Below are positions 10,303-18,952 of a stretch of DNA of 64,000 nucleotides, piece by piece. A program made the translations under genes and the position numbers. Below the pieces are notes generated by a model that searched no databases, was not told the DNA's origin, and saw only the letters and a program-made list of their open reading frames with translations. Source of the stretch: Nocardioides albertanoniae (GTDB lineage Bacteria; Actinomycetota; Actinomycetes; Propionibacteriales; Nocardioidaceae); assembly GCF_006716315.1 (NCBI RefSeq), contig NZ_VFOV01000001.1, positions 1,222,501 through 1,286,500 on the forward strand, read 5' to 3'. Positions within the stretch are counted from its first letter, which is position 1, and every line of letters starts with the position of its first letter.

Positions 10303-10908
10303 TCAGTCGTAGAGCCCGAAGTTGAGCACCGTGCAGATCCAGTTGGCGCCTCTGCGCTCGAAGCGGAGCGCGAGGGCCCGGAAGCCGTCGCCGAACTGGA
10401 CCGTCACGTTGGCCTCCCCGATGTCGTCGGAGACCTTGTAGACGTGCGAGCGCTGGACTCGTGGGCGGAGCGGCTGGTTGCGGCCGGTGCCCGGGTCGTA
10501 CGCTCCTGAGCGCGCCGTGAGGCTGGCGCGGTACCTCAGCTCGGAGGAGACGTCCTTGGTCGTCCACCGCACGAGCTGGCTCGCCGGGCGGTCGCCGCCG
10601 ACGACCTCGGCTGCCATCTGGGCGAACCTCGGCACCCAGGAGTCGAGCCGGTCGGCGGGAGCGATGGGGATCGGTGGCGCCACGGCGTCGTCTCCCGAGT
10701 CCTCGCCGGGTGGACGGGGTGGTTCGAGGCGTGGCTGGAGGTAGAAGGCGAACGTGCCCTGCACATCGGCCAGCGGCACCTGCTCCGGTGCCTGGTCGGA
10801 TGCCTTGTCAGATGCCTTGCCAGATGCCTGGTCGGATGCTTTGCCAGGCGACCGGGGTCTGCCCGGTTCTCTTGCGGGATCTGGTTCCCGAGACGGTTGA
10901 GCGCTCAT
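10303..10908 (-). CDS. Rv3235-like (DUF6459-type) protein
   Basis: A 201-residue protein of the actinobacterial Rv3235 type, function unknown. The N-terminal 60 residues are low complexity and repetitive (SDQA/SDKA units encoded by imperfect 12-nt repeats at about 10788-10850). The conserved C-terminal domain contains GTFAFYLQPRL, RWTTKDVSSELRYRASL and GDGFRALALRFERRGANWICTVLNFG. It is convergent with secA; genes of this family commonly sit beside secA in actinobacteria. The start codon is preceded by AAAGGAG-like sequence, and an inverted repeat lies about 40 bp upstream. Confidence 0.75.
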   Translation of the reverse strand: MSAQPSREPDPAREPGRPRSPGKASDQASGKASDKASDQAPEQVPLADVQGTFAFYLQPRLEPPRPPGEDSGDDAVAPPIPIAPADRLDSWVPRFAQMAAEVVGGDRPASQLVRWTTKDVSSELRYRASLTARSGAYDPGTGRNQPLRPRVQRSHVYKVSDDIGEANVTVQFGDGFRALALRFERRGANWICTVLNFGLYD

Positions 10909-10943
10909 AGGAGCGAACTCCTTTCTTCACGGTCGACCTCCTC

Positions 10944-10978
10944 TTACCCGGATTTTTGGTTTCTAAACCATCGGGTAA
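10944..10978. promoter_or_regulatory. Nested inverted repeat upstream of the Rv3235-like gene
   Basis: An outer TTACCCG/CGGGTAA repeat (10944-10950 and 10972-10978) encloses an inner GGTTT-CT-AAACC repeat (10958-10969). It lies 36-70 bp upstream of the minus-strand gene starting at 10908 in an AT-rich patch, so it may be an operator or a hairpin in the leader. The tatB 3' end is 48 bp away on the other side. Confidence 0.4.
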
Positions 10979-11026
10979 CAAAAAGGTTCCAGTGTGGCGA
11001 AAGGAGACGCGAGTGACTGGTGGGTC

Positions 11027-11356
11027 CTAGGTCGCCTGGTCGTCGTAGGGCGGCATCTCACCGGCCAGGAGGGGCTTCGGGGCCCTGGCAACGGCCTCCT
11101 CCTGCTCGATCTCGGCGAGAGCCTCCTGGATCTGCTTGCTCACGATGCGGCGGGGGTCGAGGTCGCGCAGCTCGAGGTCCTGGTAGGCGGGCCCGAGCTC
11201 GCCGCGTAGGTCGTCGCGCGCGTTGTTGGCCATATTGCGCACCTGGTGGAGCACGCGGGCGATCTGACGCGCCATCTCAGGGATCTTGTCCGGTCCGAAG
11301 ACCAGGATGGCGATCACGACGATGACCGCGAGCTCTCCGAAGCCGATGCCGAACAC
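11027..11356 (-). CDS. tatB: Sec-independent protein translocase TatB
   Basis: A 109-residue Tat-system component that, with TatC, recognises twin-arginine signal peptides of folded proteins. A single N-terminal membrane segment (FGIGFGELAVIVVIAILVFGP, residues 2-22) ends at the Gly-Pro hinge; an amphipathic helix (KIPEMARQIARVLHQVRNM) and a charged acidic tail follow. GTG start. It lies downstream of mrp on the same strand with an 18-bp gap, suggesting co-transcription. A Tat substrate, cholesterol oxidase with an SRRGF motif, is encoded elsewhere in the window. Confidence 0.88.
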   Translation of the reverse strand: MFGIGFGELAVIVVIAILVFGPDKIPEMARQIARVLHQVRNMANNARDDLRGELGPAYQDLELRDLDPRRIVSKQIQEALAEIEQEEAVARAPKPLLAGEMPPYDDQAT

Positions 11357-11374
11357 GGAGGTGAACCTACAGGG

Positions 11375-12520
11375 TCACAGCTTGGAGGTGGGCGTGAGGC
11401 CCAGCTGCATGCCCGCGAGGCCGCGTCCGCGGCCCGAGATCGTACGCGCCACCTCGGCCAGCACCTTGGCCGACTCGGCAGTCGGGTCGGCCTCCACGAT
11501 CGGCTTGCCGGCGTCGCCGGACTCGCGCAGCGTCTGCTCCAGCGGCACCTGAGCCAGCAGCGGAACCTTCGAGCCGAAGCGCTGGGAGAGCGTGTCGGCG
11601 ACGCGCTGGCCACCGCCGGAGCCGAAGACCTCCATCTTGGTGCCGTCGGGCAGCGCCAGCCAGGACATGTTCTCGACGACGCCGACGACGCGCTGGTGCA
11701 TCATCTCGGCCATCGTGCCGGCCCGCTCGGCCACCTCGGCGGCAGCCTCCTGCGGCGTGGTGACCACGACGATCTCGGCGTTGGGCAGGTGCTGGCCGAG
11801 CGAGATCGCCACGTCGCCGGTGCCCGGGGGCAGGTCGAGGAGCAGCGCGTCGAGGTCGCCCCAGTAGACGTCGGAGAGCATCTGGACCAGGGCCCGGTCG
11901 AGCATCGGTCCGCGCCAGGCGACCACCTGGTCACGGCGCGGCTTGAGCATGCCGATCGAGATCACCGAGACGCCGGACGCGGTCGGCACCGGCATGATCA
12001 GGTCGTCGACCTGGGTCGGCCGGGAGTCGGCGACACCCAGCATCGCGGGCACCGAGTGGCCGTAGATGTCGGCGTCGACGATGCCGACCTTGAGGCCCTG
12101 CTGGGCCAGCGCGACGGCCAGGTTGACCGTCACCGACGACTTGCCGACACCGCCCTTGCCCGACGCGATCGCGAAGACCTTGGTCAGCGAGCCCGGCTGG
12201 GCGAACGGGATCTCCCGCTGCGCCTGACCGCCGGTGAGCGACTCGCGCATCTCCGTACGCTGCTCGTTGGTCATCACGCCGAGCTCGAGGTTGACGCCGG
12301 TGACGCCGTCGACCGACTCAAGCGCCGAGGTGGTGTCGCGGTTGATCGTGTCCTTGAGCGGACAGCCCGCGACGGTCAGCAGGACCTTGACGCTGACGAC
12401 GCCGGCGTCGTCGATCGCGACCGAGTCGACCATGCCGAGCTCGGTGATGGGGCGTTTGATCTCCGGGTCCTGGACGGTCGCCAGAGCTGCGTTGACACGG
12501 TCGAGAAGCGGGCTACTCAC
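11375..12520 (-). CDS. mrp: Mrp/ApbC-type P-loop ATPase, Fe-S cluster carrier
   Basis: A 381-residue Mrp/NBP35 protein thought to carry or insert Fe-S clusters. An N-terminal MIP18-type domain (about residues 1-90, containing VQDPEIKRPITELGMV and AGCPLKDTI) precedes the deviant Walker A ASGKGGVGKSSVTVNLA (about 120) and the switch LDLPPGTGDVAIS. The CxxC pair found in many Mrp proteins is absent: the region reads ENMSWLALPDGTKMEVFGSG, as in other actinobacterial homologues. The start is taken as GTG 12520 (VSSPLLDRV), with a TTG nine bases upstream as alternative. It is the third gene of a minus-strand set with the MgtE/CBS and DUF1003 genes. Confidence 0.88.
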   Translation of the reverse strand: MSSPLLDRVNAALATVQDPEIKRPITELGMVDSVAIDDAGVVSVKVLLTVAGCPLKDTINRDTTSALESVDGVTGVNLELGVMTNEQRTEMRESLTGGQAQREIPFAQPGSLTKVFAIASGKGGVGKSSVTVNLAVALAQQGLKVGIVDADIYGHSVPAMLGVADSRPTQVDDLIMPVPTASGVSVISIGMLKPRRDQVVAWRGPMLDRALVQMLSDVYWGDLDALLLDLPPGTGDVAISLGQHLPNAEIVVVTTPQEAAAEVAERAGTMAEMMHQRVVGVVENMSWLALPDGTKMEVFGSGGGQRVADTLSQRFGSKVPLLAQVPLEQTLRESGDAGKPIVEADPTAESAKVLAEVARTISGRGRGLAGMQLGLTPTSKL

Positions 12521-12531
12521 AAGAAACAACC

Positions 12532-13080
12532 CTACGACGTGCGTGGGAAGTCTCCAGCATCGCCCGATGGCTGGTCGATCGATCCACGGTGGCGGTCGCG
12601 CTCGTCGAGCTCCTCGAGGAGGAGCCGGAGCTCGGAGCGGAGATAGTCGCGGGTGGCGACCTCACCGAGCGCCATCCGGAGCGAAGCGGTCTCCCGGGCG
12701 AGGAACTCCATGTCGGCCTTGGACTGCGAGGCGATCCTGCGGTCCTGCTCGGCGATCACCCGGTCGCGGTCCTCCTGACGGTTCTGCGCGAGCAGGATCA
12801 GGGGCGCCGCGTAGGAGGCCTGCAGGCTCAGTGCGAGGGTCAGGAAGATGAACGGGAACTCGTCGAAGCGCCAGGTGAGCGGAGCGATCGTGTTCCAGCC
12901 GACCCAGACGACCACGACCAGGGTCATCCAGGCGATGAACCGGGCGGTGCCCATGTAGCGGGCGAACGCCTCGGCGAAGGAACCGAAGGCGTCGGCCCGG
13001 AACGTGGGCCGCTTGACCAGGGGGTTGCGCAGCTCGCGGGGAGTGTCGAGGCGGGCGCGCGCTCCACGTGCTTCAGCCAC
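12532..13080 (-). CDS. DUF1003 family membrane protein
   Basis: A 182-residue inner-membrane protein of the DUF1003 family. Two hydrophobic segments are visible (ARFIAWMTLVVVVWVGWN, about 47-64, and FIFLTLALSLQASYAAPLIL, about 77-96), followed by NRQEDRDRVIAEQD, typical of the family, and a charged helical C-terminus. Function is unknown. It overlaps the 3' end of the upstream MgtE-N/CBS gene by 8 bp, so the two are translationally linked. These two families are regularly paired in actinobacteria, which hints at a shared, possibly ion-related job. Confidence 0.87.
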   Translation of the reverse strand: MAEARGARARLDTPRELRNPLVKRPTFRADAFGSFAEAFARYMGTARFIAWMTLVVVVWVGWNTIAPLTWRFDEFPFIFLTLALSLQASYAAPLILLAQNRQEDRDRVIAEQDRRIASQSKADMEFLARETASLRMALGEVATRDYLRSELRLLLEELDERDRHRGSIDQPSGDAGDFPRTS

Positions 13081-14401
13081 GGCGAGCCCCTTCCGACCCG
13101 ATCACCTTGTTGGGCCGGGTGTCGGGCCGTGTGTCCGGGCGAGGCTCGGTGGGTGACTCCTGGCGCGCGAGGTTCTCGCGCCAGTTCTCCGGGAGCAGGT
13201 GGTCGAGCAGGTCGTCGACGGTGACGGCGCCGGCCAGGTGCCCGTTCTCGTCGACGACGGGCGCAGCCACCAGGTTGTACGTCGCCAGGTGAGCCGCCAC
13301 CTGCTCGGTGCTGTCTTCGGGGCGCAGCGGCTCCAGGGAGTCGTCGAGGGCACCCGCGACCAGTGTGGACGGTGGCTCGCGCAGCAGCCGCTGGATGTGG
13401 GCGATACCGAGGAACTTGCCGGTCGGCGTCTCCAGCGGTGGGCGGCAGACGTAGACGAGGGCGGCCTCGGCGGAGGAGATGTCGGGGTTGCGCACGAGTG
13501 CGAGCGCGTCGGCGATGGTCGCGTCCGGGCCGACGATGACCGGCTCGGGGGTCATCATCGAGCCGGCCGTGTCCTCCTCGTAGGACATCAGCCGGATGAC
13601 GTCCTTGGCGTCCTCGGGACGCATCAGGTCGAGCAGGAGGGTCGCAGTCTCCTCGGGCAGCTCGGCGATGAGGTCGGCCGCGTCGTCGGGAGACATCTCC
13701 TCGAGCACGTCGGCGGCCCGCTCGGAGTCGAGGGCACCGACGATGGCGACCTGGTCGTCCTCGGGCAGCTCCTCGAGCACCTCGGCCAGCCGCTCGTCGT
13801 CGAGCGCTGTGACGACCTGGCGCTGCCGCTCGGGCGGCAGTTCGTGGATCATCGTGGCGGCGTCGGCGGGCCGCATGTCGTGGATCGCCTGGACCAGGTG
13901 GGTCGCGGCCTGGGTGGGGGAGCGGCGGGCGAGGCCCTCGGCGTCGTTCCACTCGACCACGTGCGTCTGGCCGCGGCGGCGCAGGCCCTTGGCCGGCTCC
14001 TGGACGGCCACCCGGGAGAGCAGCCAGTCGCGGTTGCGCGCCTGCTCCATCCCGATGTCGTAGACGGTGCCGGCGACGCCCGTCGGCCGGATCGTGACCT
14101 GCCGGTCGAACATCTGGCCGATCACCAGGGTCTCCGTCGAGCGCTGCTGGAAGCGGCGCATGTTGAGCAGGCCGGTGGTGTAGACCTGCCCCGAGTCGAT
14201 GCTGGTCACCCGGGTCATCGGCACGAAGATGCGTCGGCGCCCGAAGACCTCGACCACCAGGCCCAGCACGCGTGGCTGCCGGGCGTCGGACCTGACGGTG
14301 ACGACGAGGTCACGCACCTTGCCGACCTGCTCGCCGAGCGGGTCGAAGATCGGCAGGCCGACCAGGCGGGCCGCGTACACGCGGTTGGGTGAGGTGCTCA
14401 C
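13073..14401 (-). CDS. Soluble MgtE N-domain / CBS-pair protein with PRC-barrel
   Basis: A 442-residue cytoplasmic protein. An N-terminal PRC-barrel-like region (residues 1-140, VGLPIFDPLGEQVGKVRDLVV) is followed by MgtE intracellular N-domain repeats (about 170-270, ELPPERQRQVVTALDDERL and ELPEDDQVAIVGALDSERAADVLEEM), then a CBS pair (about 275-405, beginning YEEDTAGSMMTPEPVIV). The transmembrane channel of true MgtE is absent, so it is a regulatory or sensor module rather than a transporter. GTG start next to a divergent region. It overlaps the DUF1003 membrane protein, its likely partner. Confidence 0.87.
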   Translation of the reverse strand: MSTSPNRVYAARLVGLPIFDPLGEQVGKVRDLVVTVRSDARQPRVLGLVVEVFGRRRIFVPMTRVTSIDSGQVYTTGLLNMRRFQQRSTETLVIGQMFDRQVTIRPTGVAGTVYDIGMEQARNRDWLLSRVAVQEPAKGLRRRGQTHVVEWNDAEGLARRSPTQAATHLVQAIHDMRPADAATMIHELPPERQRQVVTALDDERLAEVLEELPEDDQVAIVGALDSERAADVLEEMSPDDAADLIAELPEETATLLLDLMRPEDAKDVIRLMSYEEDTAGSMMTPEPVIVGPDATIADALALVRNPDISSAEAALVYVCRPPLETPTGKFLGIAHIQRLLREPPSTLVAGALDDSLEPLRPEDSTEQVAAHLATYNLVAAPVVDENGHLAGAVTVDDLLDHLLPENWRENLARQESPTEPRPDTRPDTRPNKVIGSEGARRG

Positions 14402-14626
14402 GCCTCCACCTCCCGGTTCACTCCCTGTCGCTCGCTCACCGGGCCAACGTTATGACATGCGTGCCAGCGCGACGCTTCGACGCTCACACGAAGGCGCGGA
14501 ACATGAATCGATGATCTATCCGAACCGCGCCCTCGAAGGCGACGATCCCGCTCGGGACTGTGTTACAAAAGTGAATTACGTGGCCAGTGTGACCGGTCGC
14601 CTCCGCAGCGAAAGGGACCTGAACCG

Positions 14627-16024
14627 ATGCGTACGCACCCTCATGTCATCTCCTTCGGGCGCCGGCTGGCCACGTCACTGATCACCACAGGTCTCTGCCT
14701 CGGTCTGGCCGGCGGCGCGCTCGTGGCGGTGAGCGCCTCGACGAGCACCACCACCGCAGACCTGGAGACCGTCGCCTATTCGCCGCCGAGATATCGGATG
14801 GTCCAGGCCAACATCAAGGCGGCCATGCCCACGGGCAGGTTCAAGAAGGACGTGAAGAAGGTCGTCTCGATGTCGCCCGACTTCATCACCTACAACGAGG
14901 TGAACGGCCGCCGCGGCGGGGCGCTCGCGCCGGGGCGCTACCAGGTGTGGCGCAAGGGCGGCAGCCCTTACAAGGCCGCGACGGCGGTCGCCTGGGACGG
15001 CAAGAAGTGGTCGGCGAAGTCGCGGGGCGTCCATCAGATCAGCAACAAGCGAGGCAAGGCTCCCGGGCAGCGACTGCACTGGGGGATCAGGTACGCCAAC
15101 TGGGTGACTCTCGAGAACCGGGCGACCGGGCGCGACGTCTCGGTGATCGCTGCCCACTTCGCACCGAAGTCCAAGCGCTACGGTGACCTCATCCGCCCCT
15201 CGGCGCGGGCGCTGAACGCGCTGGTCAAGAAGCTGGGCAAGAAGGGGCCGGTGCTCGTCGGCGGCGACCTGAACGTGCAGTACGACGGCTCGCGCTATCC
15301 CCGCAAGATCTTCTCCGCCAAGCATCTCGTCGCAAGCTACGACGTCACTGAGAAGGCACCGGTGACCCATGGTCGCGACTCGACGATCGACTACGTCCTG
15401 GCCCGCGGGATCGGCCGCTTCGCCACCGGCAACCAGCGCGCGATCGCGCTCAGGTCCGACCACAACGCGCTCGCCGTCGACTTCTCGCCGCTGCCGCTGG
15501 CCTCCACCTCGGGCTCGAGCCGGGCCCGGTTCGGGCGCGGTGTCGTGGTCACCGACCCGGGGATGAGCAGGGCCGAGGAGCAGAGCGTGCTGCGTACGGT
15601 CCTGAAGGCGGTCAACAGCGCCCGGCGCGGCGAGGTCGTCCACCTGGCCAGCCGTGTGCTCACCAACGCTCGGGTGGTCAAGGCGCTCAAGCGGGCCAAG
15701 GCACGCGGCGCTCGGGTGCAGGTCGTCACCGCAGAGCGCTCCACGACCTCCCAGATGCGGTCGCTGCAGCGGGTGCTCGGCAAGGACGTCGACAAGGCGA
15801 GCTGGGCCGTGACGAGACCGGCCGGCTATGACCGGGCCGGCCTGCGGGCCTCGGTGCTGCTGGTCAGCCGGGCCGGTGCCACCCCGCGCTTCAGCTTCAG
15901 CACCAGCACCCAGATGTCGGGCCTGGCAGGGTCGGGCAAGCGGTCCGGATATCTCAGCGTCAGCAGCACGACGTACGACAAGCTTCTCGGGCCGTTCCGT
16001 TCAGCCGCTGGGCGCCGGGGCTAG
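14627..16024 (+). CDS. Exported endonuclease/exonuclease/phosphatase-like protein with PLD-like C-terminus
   Basis: A 465-residue predicted exported protein. The signal peptide spans about residues 1-40 (LATSLITTGLCLGLAGGAL). The EEP-fold domain (about 50-285) shows QANIKA, the metal-binding Glu in TYNEVNG, VIAAHFAPK, VGGDLNVQYD and the terminal SDHNALAVDF, so catalytic residues for metal-dependent phosphodiester hydrolysis are present. The last 170 residues resemble one phospholipase D-like repeat (VHLASRVLTNARVVKALKRA, then RGARVQVVTAE), but no HKD motif is visible, so that half is probably structural or binding. ATG start; upstream lies a 225-bp gap with a possible promoter. Substrate unknown. 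Confidence 0.72.
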   Translation: MRTHPHVISFGRRLATSLITTGLCLGLAGGALVAVSASTSTTTADLETVAYSPPRYRMVQANIKAAMPTGRFKKDVKKVVSMSPDFITYNEVNGRRGGALAPGRYQVWRKGGSPYKAATAVAWDGKKWSAKSRGVHQISNKRGKAPGQRLHWGIRYANWVTLENRATGRDVSVIAAHFAPKSKRYGDLIRPSARALNALVKKLGKKGPVLVGGDLNVQYDGSRYPRKIFSAKHLVASYDVTEKAPVTHGRDSTIDYVLARGIGRFATGNQRAIALRSDHNALAVDFSPLPLASTSGSSRARFGRGVVVTDPGMSRAEEQSVLRTVLKAVNSARRGEVVHLASRVLTNARVVKALKRAKARGARVQVVTAERSTTSQMRSLQRVLGKDVDKASWAVTRPAGYDRAGLRASVLLVSRAGATPRFSFSTSTQMSGLAGSGKRSGYLSVSSTTYDKLLGPFRSAAGRRG

Positions 16025-16100
16025 CACCCGCGCGGGCGGGCTAAGGTCTTTCCGCACAGGGCCGCGTGCGGCAGTGTGGGATTCCTCACCGGGCGCTTCC

Positions 16101-16118
16101 GGTTACTGATTGGTAACC
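16101..16118. promoter_or_regulatory. Operator-like inverted repeat before acyl-CoA dehydrogenase
   Basis: GGTTAC and GTAACC separated by TGATTG, centred 70 bp upstream of the dehydrogenase ATG. A closely similar site precedes the MaoC operon at 19952-19970. Shared pattern GGTTACTGnTnGGTAAyC, suggesting one regulator, probably TetR type, for both lipid-related units. Confidence 0.6.
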
Positions 16119-16179
16119 TGCCGCTGTGACACGTCATGGTGGTCCCGACAGGCTCGACCACCGAGAGTAGGAGAAGAGC

Positions 16180-17373
16180 ATGGGTCGCCTTGCCGAGACC
16201 GAAGGTCTCACCGACATCCAGGAAGAGATCCTGAAGACCGTCCGCCAGTTCGTGGACGAGAAGGTCATTCCGGTGGCCCAGGAGCTGGAGCACGCCGACG
16301 AATACCCGACCGAGATCGTCGAGGGCCTCAAGGAGCTCGGCATCTTCGGCCTGATGATCCCCGAGGAGTACGGCGGCCTGGGTGAGTCGCTGCTGACGTA
16401 CGCGCTGTGCGTCGAGGAGATCGCCCGCGGCTGGATGTCGGTCTCCGGTGTCATCAATACCCACTTCATCGTCGCCTACATGCTGATGAAGCACGGCACC
16501 GAGGAGCAGAAGCAGCACTACCTGCCCAAGATGGCCACCGGTGAGGTGCGCGGCGCCTTCTCGATGTCCGAGCCTGGCCTCGGCTCCGACGTGAGTGCCG
16601 TGTCGACGAAGGCGACCAAGCTCGACGACGGCTCCTACGAGATCACCGGCCAGAAGATGTGGCTGACCAACGGTGGCTCCTCCACGCTCGTCGCGGTGCT
16701 GACCAAGACCGACGAGGGTGCCGACTCGGTCTACAAGAACATGACCACCTTCCTGGTCGAGAAGAAGCCCGGCTTCGGCGAGACCGCGCAGGGTGTCACG
16801 GTGCCCGGCAAGATCGACAAGATGGGCTACAAGGGCATCGACACGACCGAGATGATCTTCGAGGGTCACAAGATCTCGGCCGACCAGATCCTCGGCGGTG
16901 CCCCGGGCAAGGGCTTCTCCCAGATGATGGACGGTGTCGAGGTCGGCCGCGTCAACGTCGCCGCCCGCGCCTGCGGTCTCGCGATCCGCGGCTTCGAGCT
17001 CGGCATCGCCTACTCCCAGCAGCGTCACACCTTCGGCAAGAAGATCGCCGACCACCAGGCGATCCTGTTCCGTCTCGCCGAGATGGGCACCAAGGTCGAG
17101 GTCTCCCACAACATGATGGTCCGCGCCGCGCGCCTCAAGGACACCGGCAAGCGGATGGACGTCGAGGCCGGCATGGCCAAGATGGTCGCCTCGGAGTACG
17201 CCAACGAGGTCGTCGAGGACTCCTTCCGCATCCACGGCGGCTACGGCTACTCCAAGGAGTACGAGATCGAGCGGATCATGCGCGAGGTCAAGTTCATGCT
17301 GATCGGTGAGGGCACCTCCGACATCCAGAAGATGATCATCGGGCGCAGCCTCCTCAAGGACTACAAGAGCTGA
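16180..17373 (+). CDS. Acyl-CoA dehydrogenase
   Basis: A 397-residue flavoenzyme for alpha,beta-dehydrogenation of acyl-CoA thioesters. Recognisable are the N-terminal helical domain (ETEGLTDIQEEILKTVRQFV), the ACAD signature region GAFSMSEPGLGSDVSAVSTKA (about 125-145), the FAD/substrate region YKNMTTFLVEKK, and the C-terminal helices with QRHTFGKKIADHQAILFRLAEM and the catalytic-Glu-region segment RIHGGYGYSKEYEIERIMREVK (about 350). ATG with GAGTAGGAGAAG upstream. Chain length and natural substrate cannot be told from sequence. Monocistronic, with an operator-like repeat upstream and a strong terminator downstream. Confidence 0.94.
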   Translation: MGRLAETEGLTDIQEEILKTVRQFVDEKVIPVAQELEHADEYPTEIVEGLKELGIFGLMIPEEYGGLGESLLTYALCVEEIARGWMSVSGVINTHFIVAYMLMKHGTEEQKQHYLPKMATGEVRGAFSMSEPGLGSDVSAVSTKATKLDDGSYEITGQKMWLTNGGSSTLVAVLTKTDEGADSVYKNMTTFLVEKKPGFGETAQGVTVPGKIDKMGYKGIDTTEMIFEGHKISADQILGGAPGKGFSQMMDGVEVGRVNVAARACGLAIRGFELGIAYSQQRHTFGKKIADHQAILFRLAEMGTKVEVSHNMMVRAARLKDTGKRMDVEAGMAKMVASEYANEVVEDSFRIHGGYGYSKEYEIERIMREVKFMLIGEGTSDIQKMIIGRSLLKDYKS

Positions 17374-17402
17374 ACCAGAGGGCCGGTCCGGCCCGAACCG
17401 CG

Positions 17403-17440
17403 GCTGTGGGCGACGAAAGCGATCTTTCGTCGCCCACAGC
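17403..17440. terminator. Terminator after acyl-CoA dehydrogenase
   Basis: Perfect 17-bp stem (17403-17419 with 17424-17440), CGAT loop, 30 bp after the stop codon; no T-tract. Confidence 0.8.
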
Positions 17441-17526
17441 TGCGTCAGCGACATGAAATCGGGGGAAACGGCGGGCGCCGTCGCGTAGGTTGGTTGTTGC
17501 CCAGCACCGCTACGTAGGGGGACACG

Positions 17527-17697
17527 ATGACGAACGACGATCTCAAGGCGAAGATGCGCGAGGCCCTCGAGAAGAAGAAGGACCACGAGCACACGCACGC
17601 CGAGGCCGCCGACGCCAAGGAGAAGGCGCACGGGTCCGAGGTCGTCGGTGGTGCGCCGAAGATGCACCGTCGCAAGGCCGGTGGCGGCGGGTCCTGA
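17527..17697 (+). CDS. Small DUF5302-type protein
   Basis: A 56-residue, highly charged protein (MTNDDLKAKMREALEKKK at the start, KMHRRKAGGGGS at the end) matching the actinobacterial DUF5302 pattern: an N-terminal helical KAKMREALE segment, a His/Glu-rich middle and a basic RRK tail. It is probably soluble and possibly nucleic-acid associated; function unknown. The ATG is preceded by a GGGGGA-type ribosome-binding site about 5 nt upstream. It has its own intrinsic terminator immediately downstream. Confidence 0.8.
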   Translation: MTNDDLKAKMREALEKKKDHEHTHAEAADAKEKAHGSEVVGGAPKMHRRKAGGGGS

Positions 17698-17725
17698 TTC
17701 GGCCATATGCTGAGCTGAATTTTCG

Positions 17726-17755
17726 CCGACCCGATGGGGTGTCGGGTCGGGTTTT
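17726..17755 (+). terminator. Intrinsic terminator after the DUF5302-type gene
   Basis: Perfect 9-bp stem (17726-17734 with 17742-17750), 7-nt loop, followed by GTTTT. One of the few canonical T-tailed terminators here. Confidence 0.85.
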
Positions 17756-17775
17756 GGTCGAGAGGTATCGAGAAG

Positions 17776-18927
17776 TTGGCACGCCGGGTAGTGCTCCACA
17801 TCGGAGCGATGAAGTCGGGAACGACTTACTTGCAGGGTGCCCTCTACAAGAACAAGGGCCTCCTGGCCGAGCGCGGGTTCCTCGTGCCCGGCACCCGCTG
17901 GCGTCACCAGATCGAGGCCGTCCTCGATGTGAAGGGCCGCAGCAAGCATCCCCAGGGCGACTCGGTCGCCGGTGCCTGGGACCGGCTGGTCGCCGAGGTC
18001 GACGAGTGGGACGGCACCGCCCTGATCTCCGTCGAGCTGCTGGCCCCGGTCGGCCAGGGGACGGTCGATCGGGTCGCGTCGAGCTTCTCGGGGGTGACCC
18101 CCGAGATCGTGCTCTCGCTGCGTGACATCAACCGCCAGATCCCCTCGATGTGGCAGGAGCTCGTGCAGAACGGCTCGGACTGGACCTGGTCGGAGTTCCT
18201 CTCCTCGGTCAAGAAGAGCCGCCCCGGCGCCGCCGAGCGGCACCGCACCAAGCCGGGCAAGCGCTTCTGGAGCGAGCAGGACATGGTCTCCATCGCGCGA
18301 CGCTGGGCCCAGGCCGGCCCGCTCCACCTCGTCACCGTGCCGCCCCCGGGAAGCCCGCCGCTGCTCCTGCTCGAGCGTTTCGGGGCGGCGATGGGCTTCG
18401 ATCCCGAGGGCCTCAAGTCCGCGCCGCCGCGCAACACCTCCCTCGGCACCGCGACCGTCGAGGTGCTGCGCGGGCTCAACGCCGAGCTCAACGACCGTGG
18501 CCTGGCCTACCCGGCCGCGATGGGCCTGCGCAAGCACACGCTCGGCAAGCATCTGATGCCGAAGCTGACCATCGACGACCCACGCATCGGGCTCGCGGCG
18601 CCGCGCTGGACCCGTGCGTTCACCCGTGACCAGGACGCCCAGCTGCGTGGCCTGGACGCGACCGTCCACGGCGACCTCGGCGACCTCGCCCCGGTGGATG
18701 TCAGTGGCATCGACCCGCGCGAGGTCACGCACGACCAGGTCCGAGACGCTGCGGTGGCTTCCTACGCCGCGCTGCGTTCCGACCTCAACAAGAAGCTCGC
18801 CGACCCGACCATCCCAGACGAGGTCATCGACCCGGGGGCAGGCCGTAAGGCCTCCGCACGTGCGGTGTCCGCCCTGGCCGGCCTCGTGGAGTGGTCCGTC
18901 CGGCGAGAGGAGCTGGTCCGTACGTAG
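17776..18927 (+). CDS. Sulfotransferase-like P-loop protein
   Basis: A 383-residue protein whose N-terminus (VVLHIGAMKSGTTYLQGAL, about residues 5-23) carries the 5'-phosphosulfate-binding loop of PAPS-dependent sulfotransferases; EIVLSLRDINRQIPSMWQE (about 113-131) fits the 3'-phosphate-binding region. It probably transfers sulfate to a cell-envelope sugar or lipid, inferred from the neighbouring glycosyltransferase; the acceptor is unknown. TTG start at 17776 with GAGAGG about 10 nt upstream; the ATG at 17734 lies within the preceding terminator. The glycosyltransferase gene follows after 25 bp, forming a likely operon. Confidence 0.72.
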   Translation: MARRVVLHIGAMKSGTTYLQGALYKNKGLLAERGFLVPGTRWRHQIEAVLDVKGRSKHPQGDSVAGAWDRLVAEVDEWDGTALISVELLAPVGQGTVDRVASSFSGVTPEIVLSLRDINRQIPSMWQELVQNGSDWTWSEFLSSVKKSRPGAAERHRTKPGKRFWSEQDMVSIARRWAQAGPLHLVTVPPPGSPPLLLLERFGAAMGFDPEGLKSAPPRNTSLGTATVEVLRGLNAELNDRGLAYPAAMGLRKHTLGKHLMPKLTIDDPRIGLAAPRWTRAFTRDQDAQLRGLDATVHGDLGDLAPVDVSGIDPREVTHDQVRDAAVASYAALRSDLNKKLADPTIPDEVIDPGAGRKASARAVSALAGLVEWSVRREELVRT

Positions 18928-18952
18928 GGCCGCAACATCAACGGGGGATTCA

